This document shows positions 1-5,809 of a stretch of DNA of 8,494 bases, one piece after another. Under the pieces are notes generated by a model. The model had not been told where the DNA came from. It saw only the letters and a program-made list of their open reading frames with translations, and ran no database searches. Source of the DNA: Spirochaetes bacterium RBG_16_67_19 (GTDB lineage: Bacteria > Spirochaetota > Spirochaetia > SZUA-6 > DRHE01); assembly GCA_001829505.1 (NCBI GenBank), contig MIBK01000189.1, positions 16,217 through 24,710 of the forward strand. Direction: 5' to 3'. Both the position numbers and the translations under genes were made by a program. Numbering within the stretch: position 1 is the first letter of the stretch; each line of letters begins with the position of its first letter.

Positions 1-11
1 TGAGCCTCCTG

Positions 12-2738
12 GTGGAGGGCAGCCTGCACATCCGGGAAGCGAGGATCTGCGCTATCCGGTCTCAGGATGGGTTGTTCACTGTCATTCTGTCGGACAACAA
101 TGGCATGCCAGCCGCCGGGGCGGTCACCTCTCCTGCCTTTTTCGCCTTCGTGCACAGCGGCAGCAGCCACTACTTCAAGACCGCCGTCACAGCCGTCGAC
201 GCTAACTCGCTGCATCTGCACCTTCCGGAGACGATCTTCCGCTCCGACAAACGCTCCTACAAGAGGAAGAGCCTCGAAATCTCCGCCGAGGTGCAGCTCA
301 CCGGCTCTCAGAGTCTGGGACAGGATATGGTTTTCACCGGCGTTCTCCTGGACATCAGCCGCAGGGGTTTCCTGTGCGAAATCCCGCTGAGCCCGGAAGT
401 GGAGGAAGTCCTAAAATGCGGCCGGAGCGTGAGTTATATGATAGACGAGCGCCTTGGACTGGGAAAGGAGGGCCAGGTTCGTCACGTCAGGCGCATCGGC
501 TCACCGAAGGGGCACGCGCTGCAAGTCGGCATCGAAGCAGGCATCGCCCGGATGGACTACCGGCTCACAGTCGTGCCGCCCGACAGATGGCCCGAGGAGA
601 AGGCCCCGCCAGCCCGGCAGGCCGCCTGGGGGGTGAACAGAATCGAGTCACTGCCGGTCTGCTTCCAGGACAAGGCCGGGTATGTGATACGCGGGCTACT
701 CAACATCACACACCCAGGAGCGCAGTGCCCCGTGGTCATCGTCCCGCCTTCTTACGGAAAGAAGAAGGAGGCCTTCGCCCCGCTAGTCGCCACTTTGCTA
801 TCCAACGCTTGGGCCCAACAGAAACCCTTGGCGATTCTGCGCTTCGACGGGGTAAACCGCCCGGGGGAGAGCCACAACGACGTCCCCAATCCCCGGCTGG
901 GCTACGAAATGTTATCCTACCGTATCAGCCAAGGCCTGGCCGACATGCAGGCCGCGCTGGATTACGTACGGCGGAGCGAGCATTTCGCCGCTGGGCGCAC
1001 GATCCTCATCACGTTCAGCATGTCCACCATCGACGCCCGCCGACTGCTCAGCCAAGTCCCGGACCATGGAGTTGATTTCTGGATCAATTGCATGGGTGTT
1101 CCATGCGCTCAGACGACCCTACGAAACGTGCTGGCGGGCATCGACGTAGTGAACAATGCTCGGATGGGAGTCTCTAACGGGCTCATGGGAATGCTGGGCC
1201 ATCTCATCAACATGGACATCCTGGCCCGGGACGTGCTGGATCGGAAATACGCTTTCCTCACCGATGCCCGGCTGGACATGGCCAGGATCTCAATCCCGGT
1301 GCTCTGGATCAGCGGGAATCACGACAAGTGGGTTGACCAGGAAGAGGTTCGGGACCTGATGTCGGTCAAGGCGGAAGGGAGCCGAGAGCTCCTGGAGATT
1401 CCTTCCGGCCATAACCTGAGGACTAGTGATGATGCCATCCAAACCTTCAGGCTCATGGCCGCCGCCATCCACCACCAGCTCTACGGACAGCCCGTCGAGC
1501 CTTGCGACCCGGACAAGGCGGAGATGCTGCGCCTGATCACCGCGGAGCGGGAAAGGCTCGAGAACCGGGCAACGCTTCCCACCATGCCGGACTACTGGCG
1601 GGGATACCTAATCGGGAACGAACGCAACCGTGTGGGCTACGACTTCTACAGGAACATAGAGGAGTTCGCAGAATTCCTGCGTGCCGAGGCGGAGTTGCTG
1701 GAGATCGAGGATGGGGAAAGAATCGCGGACCTGGGCTGCGGGACCGGATTGTTGCTTGAAGTACTGCTGCAGAATCTGGCCCGGCGCAGCGTGCCCTTGG
1801 AGAGCTGCAAGATCCAGGCCTTCGACTTGGTTCCCGAAGCCTTGGCTAAGGCAGAAATCAAGTGCCGGGCCTTGCAAAGCACCGAATCATCTCTGCGAGG
1901 CGTGGAGGTCAGCTTCCTGGAAGCCGACCTGGAGCCCAACCGCCTGCAGCCCGTGGCCCGCTTTCTCCAGTCTCCCGACGGCGATCTGGAAATCTTGCGC
2001 CACCGGATTTCCGGACTGACCAGCGCGATTCTCGATCGCCTGAGCCAGATCGACTCCGCCGAGCTGCACGCTATTCTGAGGGGCAGCTCGCCTCAAGAAC
2101 CGCTGCCAGGACCGCTCGTCAGTGAGCTCCACGAGGAGGAGCTGGCTGCCGTTCTGGATTTGAGCCTAGCCGCTCGCTTCCTCCAGAACCGCCTGCGGCC
2201 GGAAGACCTGATGCAGCCCCCTTCCCACGGCCGGATCGAATCCCGGTCCCTCCGGACCGGAGCGCTGAGGTTCCAGCTCCTGGATTTCGGAGACTCAGGA
2301 AACCAGCTCTCCCCAGCTTTTAATAGGAACCGTTACACAAAAATCATGGCCAGCCTGTTCATTTCCTACCTCCAGAATCCCGAGTACCTCTTGGAGGAGT
2401 GCTTCCAGGCCATGGAACCTGGCGGCCAGTTGCTTGTTTCTTCCATGAAGCCGGACAGTGATATCTCCGTCATCTTCGTCAACTACATTCAGGCCCTGCA
2501 GCGCGCGGAATGGAACTTGGCCCATGAGACGGATCGCGAGCAGATCCTGTCCGGCGCCCGTGCCATGCTGAACGAGGCTGCTTCGCTGTTCGAGCTGGAA
2601 GAGAGCGGCTACTTCCGTTTCTACAATGCGCAGGAGCTTAGCGATTTGCTGTCAGATGCTGGCTTCTGCAAAGTCTCGGTACGCCCGGCCATGGGAACCC
2701 CACCCCAGGCGCTCATCGCCTGGGGGTTCAAGGCTTAA
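12..2738 (+). CDS. PilZ / LuxD-like acyl hydrolase / SAM methyltransferase fusion protein (5' end may lie just outside window)
   Basis: Three modules are visible in 908 residues. Residues ~75-190 look like PilZ, a cyclic-di-GMP receptor domain, with both ligand motifs: RSYKR (R81, R85) and DISRRG (D114, S116, G119). Residues ~212-490 form an alpha/beta hydrolase resembling LuxD, the luminescence acyl-ACP thioesterase. A nucleophile elbow FSMST (Ser338 likely, Ser336 possible), GNHDKWVDQEEV (Asp438) and SGHNL (His467) complete a triad; the Asp segment recalls LuxD closely. Residues ~530-908 form a class I methyltransferase with motif I DLGCGTG at 573-579 and MEPGGQLLVS later; about 100 helical residues (645-750) lie inside the fold. 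Predicted cytosolic, no signal peptide. Expected role: releasing or transferring an acyl group from a carrier and methylating an unknown acceptor, possibly under cyclic-di-GMP control. The first start codon inside the window is GTG at 12, but the frame is open leftwards: bases 1-2 are TG in frame, so an NTG one base outside is equally possible. GC-rich, unlike the next three genes. Confidence 0.88.
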   Translation: MEGSLHIREARICAIRSQDGLFTVILSDNNGMPAAGAVTSPAFFAFVHSGSSHYFKTAVTAVDANSLHLHLPETIFRSDKRSYKRKSLEISAEVQLTGSQSLGQDMVFTGVLLDISRRGFLCEIPLSPEVEEVLKCGRSVSYMIDERLGLGKEGQVRHVRRIGSPKGHALQVGIEAGIARMDYRLTVVPPDRWPEEKAPPARQAAWGVNRIESLPVCFQDKAGYVIRGLLNITHPGAQCPVVIVPPSYGKKKEAFAPLVATLLSNAWAQQKPLAILRFDGVNRPGESHNDVPNPRLGYEMLSYRISQGLADMQAALDYVRRSEHFAAGRTILITFSMSTIDARRLLSQVPDHGVDFWINCMGVPCAQTTLRNVLAGIDVVNNARMGVSNGLMGMLGHLINMDILARDVLDRKYAFLTDARLDMARISIPVLWISGNHDKWVDQEEVRDLMSVKAEGSRELLEIPSGHNLRTSDDAIQTFRLMAAAIHHQLYGQPVEPCDPDKAEMLRLITAERERLENRATLPTMPDYWRGYLIGNERNRVGYDFYRNIEEFAEFLRAEAELLEIEDGERIADLGCGTGLLLEVLLQNLARRSVPLESCKIQAFDLVPEALAKAEIKCRALQSTESSLRGVEVSFLEADLEPNRLQPVARFLQSPDGDLEILRHRISGLTSAILDRLSQIDSAELHAILRGSSPQEPLPGPLVSELHEEELAAVLDLSLAARFLQNRLRPEDLMQPPSHGRIESRSLRTGALRFQLLDFGDSGNQLSPAFNRNRYTKIMASLFISYLQNPEYLLEECFQAMEPGGQLLVSSMKPDSDISVIFVNYIQALQRAEWNLAHETDREQILSGARAMLNEAASLFELEESGYFRFYNAQELSDLLSDAGFCKVSVRPAMGTPPQALIAWGFKA
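2703..2725 (+). other. Perfect GC-rich hairpin at the 3' end of the first gene
   Basis: CCCCAGGCG (2703-2711) and CGCCTGGGG (2717-2725) form a perfect 9-bp stem with a 5-base loop. It lies within the last codons of the first gene, ending 11 bases before the stop codon. No run of T follows, so it is not a textbook intrinsic terminator. It could attenuate or stabilise the transcript between this gene and the lower-GC block, or simply be chance in GC-rich coding DNA. Confidence 0.35.
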
Positions 2739-2792
2739 GCGGTCGGGATTCGAATGCCCGCAATCTGCCTTTCCTCGCTCCGAGCCGTGGTC

Positions 2793-2798
2793 TATAAT
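2793..2798 (+). promoter_or_regulatory. Candidate sigma-70 -10 box (TATAAT)
   Basis: An exact TATAAT lies in the 77-base gap before the radical SAM gene. At a 17-base spacing the -35 position (2770-2775) reads TTTCCT, a weak 3 of 6 match to TTGACA. Transcription would begin near 2805, leaving a leader of about 11 bases that just holds the ribosome binding site. It would let the radical SAM, ligase, carrier and kinase genes be transcribed separately from the first gene. A weak -35 may imply an activator. Confidence 0.4.
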
Positions 2799-2804
2799 GC
2801 CCTG

Positions 2805-2812
2805 AAGGAAGG
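2805..2812 (+). promoter_or_regulatory. Strong Shine-Dalgarno site for the radical SAM gene
   Basis: AAGGAAGG lies 3 bases before the ATG at 2816, with the AAGG at 2805-2808 better spaced at 7 bases. It supports that ATG as the start of the radical SAM protein; no other in-frame start has comparable support. Confidence 0.55.
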
Positions 2813-2815
2813 CAA

Positions 2816-4108
2816 ATGAAGATCGCCCTCATATCGCCCAGAGGAAGCTTTATCAGCAAGAACGACGAACTACATCGCTTCTGGAGCGGTTCAGCACTCA
2901 CCGCTACATATCGCCAGAATTGGAGTGGGTTGGCAACATCTTTGCTGGTCATTGCCGCTCTTACACCCCCTCACATTGAGGTTGACCTCGTGGATGAAAA
3001 CATCGAGGGAATCGACTTTACGCGTAAATACGACATCGTCGGGATAACCGCCATGACACAGCAAGCTACTCGGGCGTACGAGATAGCCGATCGTTATCGG
3101 ACTATCGGAACCTATACGGTCATTGGGGGCTTGCATGCTACTCTGCTTCCTGACGAGGCGAAAGAGCATGCTGACAGCGTGATAATAGGCGAAGCAGAAC
3201 ATACCTGGGCCTCGTTCATCGATGATTTCGTTGCCAATGACGCCAAGCCTTTCTACAGGCCGAACGGAGAAGTTGATCTCTCGAAGTCTCCTTTGCCCAG
3301 GTATGACTTGATAGACTCCAAACATTACAGCGTTGTGTGGGTACAAGCATCCAGGGGTTGCCCGCACGATTGCGAGTTTTGTGTGTCCTCGAAAGTATTT
3401 GGATCTCGATATAGGTACAAGAACGTGAGTAACGTTCTTGGCGAGATTCATTTTGTCAAGGACCGCTTTGCGAACTCTCGCATTGGATTCGCAGACGACA
3501 ATCTGTTCGTAAACCAGGCTTTTTCCGAAGAATTACTTAAGGCCGTGGCGCCGCTGGGAATTCGCTGGGCTGGACAATCAGATATCGCTATCGCTGAAAG
3601 CCCTAGGATGTTGGAATTGATACGGAAAAGCGGCTGCACATTCCTGTTCATCGGTTTGGAGAGTCTGGACCGTGCCTGTCTTTCCGAAATCAACAAGAGC
3701 GAATGGAAGTTGAGAAAGCTCGCCCGGTATCCAGAATATATAAAGGAGATCCAAGACCACGGTATCGGTGTAATGGGGTCGTTTATTTTTGGTTTTGACC
3801 GCGACACTGCTGATGTTTTCGACAGCACCGCAGATTTCGTAATTGAGAACGACTTGTATGACGCTCAATTTAGCATTCTTACACCATTTCCGGGTACACG
3901 AATAAGAGATAAGCTGTCAGCAGAAAATCGCCTTCTTCCAACCTGCTGGGAAAACTATTCTGTGTACGATGTCAATTTTATTCCAAAGAGCATGTCCGTC
4001 GATCAATTGCAGAAAGGCCTGCTTCATTCCTATGTGAAAATAAACACCATCGAGAGGTATGAAAGACGCATGAAGCATTTCAAAGAGATTTATAGAAAAA
4101 TCGTCTGA
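2816..4108 (+). CDS. B12-binding-domain-like radical SAM protein
   Basis: A 430-residue cytosolic enzyme of the layout cobalamin-binding-like domain followed by a radical SAM barrel. Residues 1-150 have the Rossmann-type signature of this class: KIALISPRG, DIVGITAMT, VIGGLHATLLPDE and VIIGEAEHTW. The radical SAM cluster motif is CPHDCEFC (C182, C186, C189), which binds a 4Fe-4S cluster to cleave SAM. GFADDNLF, FLFIGLES, SFIFGFD and ILTPFPGT are usual later strands of the barrel. The family performs radical methylations, cyclisations and rearrangements, as in HpnJ, HpnR and BchE. The substrate cannot be read here; the neighbouring ligase and carrier protein suggest a carrier-bound or acyl-derived intermediate. 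The DxHxxG signature of base-off cobalamin binding is absent, so B12 may be bound differently or not at all. ATG start with good Shine-Dalgarno; the ligase follows after 17 bases. Base composition is clearly lower in GC than the preceding gene. Confidence 0.92.
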   Translation: MKIALISPRGSFISKNDELHRFWSGSALTATYRQNWSGLATSLLVIAALTPPHIEVDLVDENIEGIDFTRKYDIVGITAMTQQATRAYEIADRYRTIGTYTVIGGLHATLLPDEAKEHADSVIIGEAEHTWASFIDDFVANDAKPFYRPNGEVDLSKSPLPRYDLIDSKHYSVVWVQASRGCPHDCEFCVSSKVFGSRYRYKNVSNVLGEIHFVKDRFANSRIGFADDNLFVNQAFSEELLKAVAPLGIRWAGQSDIAIAESPRMLELIRKSGCTFLFIGLESLDRACLSEINKSEWKLRKLARYPEYIKEIQDHGIGVMGSFIFGFDRDTADVFDSTADFVIENDLYDAQFSILTPFPGTRIRDKLSAENRLLPTCWENYSVYDVNFIPKSMSVDQLQKGLLHSYVKINTIERYERRMKHFKEIYRKIV

Positions 4109-4125
4109 ATCTACAAGGCATTCTC

Positions 4126-5499
4126 ATGCGAATTGAGGAAGAAGTTCTGAGTTCCTTGCGCGGTTGGGGAGATAATCCGGTTGCCATAGAGGTTGGGCCT
4201 GGAATCACCAATCGGGCGGTCAACGCCCCTGAGTTACTCGACGGGATAACAGAATCGGCTCACTTTTTCCAAGCCCAAGGGCTTGGTCCTGGCACCATTG
4301 CTGCCATGCTGTTCAACAATTCCATTGAGTTCGTGCAGGTTTTCCTCGCGCTTTGCACCATTGGGGCCATTCCCGTATTGCTGAAGCCTGAATATAGAAA
4401 GCTGGAGCTGGAGGAAATCTTCTCCAACTCCAGACCTTCAGCCATCGTTGCCGCAAAGAGATTCATCAACTCCTTGCGCCCTGTGATCAGAAATCAAACC
4501 GTCATCACTTCAGAGGGGGGAACGCTCGCGCTCGAAGGTGGTTCAGGCCAGACCTGCTGCGCGACTGATCTTCCTGCAGAGACCGCCTCGCTCATCTACA
4601 CCTACCGCGGCTATGGCTATCCTCTCGCGGCCATGGTTCCTCACTCCCAGTTCTATTTCGGCGCCAAGGCATTCCAGGAATTGACTCAGGGGTTGCCGGG
4701 GCAACGACTGTTGGTGGTACTTCCTATGTCGCATATCTTCACCTTAGTGGGGTGTGTACTCGTTCCGTTGCTGAATAAGCTGACCACTGTTATCTCTAAT
4801 ACGCTTAATCCTATTAGGATTTTCAAATATATTGAGCAATTCGAAATCGATCGAATAATCGCCGTTCCCGAGCTGTACTTCTTGTTTTTGCGATTTCTTG
4901 ACAGCTCAACCCAGATCGGATCGTTGAAGGTTCTCGTTTCCGGCGGCAGTTTGCTCAGAGCTTCCGAGTTTGAAGTGGTTCGATCGAAATTTCATGCTGA
5001 GTTGCTTCACGGGTACGGATTGACGGAATTTGCTCCTGTCAGCGGACACATCCTCGGAAAGGCAAGGGCTGGAACCGTCGGTCCGGCCTGCCGCCCAGTG
5101 GATCTCCGGATCGATGAAGGCGAGATCCAGATCAGATCCCCACATTTGTTTAGCGGTTATTACCGAAGAGAGAAAGAAACCAAAGAGGCATTTAAGGATG
5201 GCTGGTTCCGGACAGGCGATATCGGTAAGTTCGATGGCGACCACCTTGTGTTTCTTCGAGAACAAAAGAAAACCTGCAAAGTAAACGGAAGCTTGGTAGA
5301 TCTTGAGGAGGTTCGTCGGGCAATCTTACGTGACACGGAAATTCCAGACGCTCTCGTACAATACGACAACGACGCTGTGATTGCGCATATCGCGGTAAGC
5401 TCTCGATTAGGCCTTAAAGAAAAGATCCGCTCTTTGGTGCCCTTTTTGCAGCCGCTTATTGCCGATAATAAAATACCGAGAAAGTTCGGTATCTTGTGA
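4126..5499 (+). CDS. AMP-forming acyl/aryl ligase (adenylation enzyme), atypical motifs
   Basis: A 457-residue member of the acyl-CoA synthetase/adenylation superfamily, expected to activate a carboxylic acid with ATP and load it on CoA or, given the next gene, on an acyl carrier protein. Visible core motifs: HGYGLTE at 295-301 (A5), GWFRTGDIG at 359-367 (A7), and hinge R378 followed by KVNGSLVDLEEV from 385 (A8). Two departures stand out. The ATP-phosphate loop, normally S/T-rich with PKG, reads TYRGYGYPLAAM (159-170), keeping glycines and Pro166 but losing the Ser/Thr and Lys. The C-terminus ends NKIPRKFGIL, where relatives continue some 15 residues to the A10 catalytic lysine. It may be a specialised or impaired adenylating enzyme; Lys449 or Lys453 could substitute. 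AAGG at 4115-4118 precedes the ATG by 7 bases. The carrier gene follows 6 bases after the stop, in the same frame, so translational coupling is likely. Confidence 0.88.
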   Translation: MRIEEEVLSSLRGWGDNPVAIEVGPGITNRAVNAPELLDGITESAHFFQAQGLGPGTIAAMLFNNSIEFVQVFLALCTIGAIPVLLKPEYRKLELEEIFSNSRPSAIVAAKRFINSLRPVIRNQTVITSEGGTLALEGGSGQTCCATDLPAETASLIYTYRGYGYPLAAMVPHSQFYFGAKAFQELTQGLPGQRLLVVLPMSHIFTLVGCVLVPLLNKLTTVISNTLNPIRIFKYIEQFEIDRIIAVPELYFLFLRFLDSSTQIGSLKVLVSGGSLLRASEFEVVRSKFHAELLHGYGLTEFAPVSGHILGKARAGTVGPACRPVDLRIDEGEIQIRSPHLFSGYYRREKETKEAFKDGWFRTGDIGKFDGDHLVFLREQKKTCKVNGSLVDLEEVRRAILRDTEIPDALVQYDNDAVIAHIAVSSRLGLKEKIRSLVPFLQPLIADNKIPRKFGIL

Positions 5500-5505
5500 A
5501 ACGTT

Positions 5506-5775
5506 ATGACTAATCCGCTATCCGACCTGCCTTCATTACAAAGACGGCAACACATTCTGAAACTCGTCTCTCGAATCGCTGGAGTTCAAGTGAATGAACT
5601 AAAGCCGGACGTCCTGATAAGGGAAGAATTAGGCATAGATAGCTTAAAGGCTTTGGAAATCGTTGCCCGGATTGAAAAGGACCTCTCGATATTAATCAAC
5701 GAAGGTCAGTTGTTGAGCGTGAGAACGGTAGAGCATTTCATAAATTTGATAGAAAGGAATTACACCGATCAGTAA
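5506..5775 (+). CDS. Acyl carrier protein
   Basis: An 89-residue freestanding carrier protein. The phosphopantetheine site is in ELGIDSLKALEIV, where the Ser of DSL (residue 46) takes the 4'-phosphopantetheine arm; the following helix and the SVRTVEHFINLI end fit the four-helix carrier fold. About ten residues of N-terminal linker (LSDLPSLQRRQHIL) precede helix 1. That pattern is typical of carrier domains cut from polyketide or peptide synthases rather than of housekeeping AcpP, pointing to secondary metabolism. It most likely receives the acid activated by the upstream ligase and presents it to the radical SAM protein and the hydrolase/methyltransferase. The Shine-Dalgarno sequence is weak and the ligase stop codon is only 6 bases upstream, so translation probably depends on coupling. 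An ATG start at 5506 is the only convincing choice. Confidence 0.92.
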   Translation: MTNPLSDLPSLQRRQHILKLVSRIAGVQVNELKPDVLIREELGIDSLKALEIVARIEKDLSILINEGQLLSVRTVEHFINLIERNYTDQ

Positions 5776-5791
5776 TCAAAGCGCGCATGCT

Positions 5792-5798
5792 GGGAAGG
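5792..5798 (+). promoter_or_regulatory. Ribosome binding site deciding a TTG start for the kinase
   Basis: GGGAAGG lies 11 bases before TTG 5810. The kinase frame is closed by TAG at 5750 and contains no ATG before its third membrane segment, so a non-ATG start is needed to keep the first two membrane helices. TTG 5810 has the best ribosome site; GTG 5858 is a weaker alternative, and ATT 5759 would require a rare initiation codon. Confidence 0.45.
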
Positions 5799-5809
5799 TA
5801 CCGGATTCC

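Noticed and set aside
374..1075. 233-residue plus-strand frame inside the PilZ fusion gene
   Set aside because: Low-complexity Arg/Pro/Ala composition, while the other frame carries PilZ and hydrolase motifs.
2744..2760. tRNA T-arm-like sequence (CGGGATTCGAATGCCCG) near the left compositional boundary, a possible integration site remnant
   Set aside because: Only four stem pairs with a mismatch next to the loop; no acceptor stem, anticodon arm or CCA end. Probably chance.
2891..3451. 186-residue minus-strand frame opposite the radical SAM gene
   Set aside because: No recognisable motifs; the opposite strand encodes the full radical SAM signature.
5497..5505. TGA between ligase and carrier read as selenocysteine or readthrough
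   Set aside because: No cysteine-equivalent active site is expected there, no clear hairpin follows, and the carrier has its own ATG.
12..5775. A luminescence (lux) operon
   Set aside because: Only the hydrolase is LuxD-like. No luciferase subunits or LuxC-type reductase are present, and the ligase is not recognisably LuxE.
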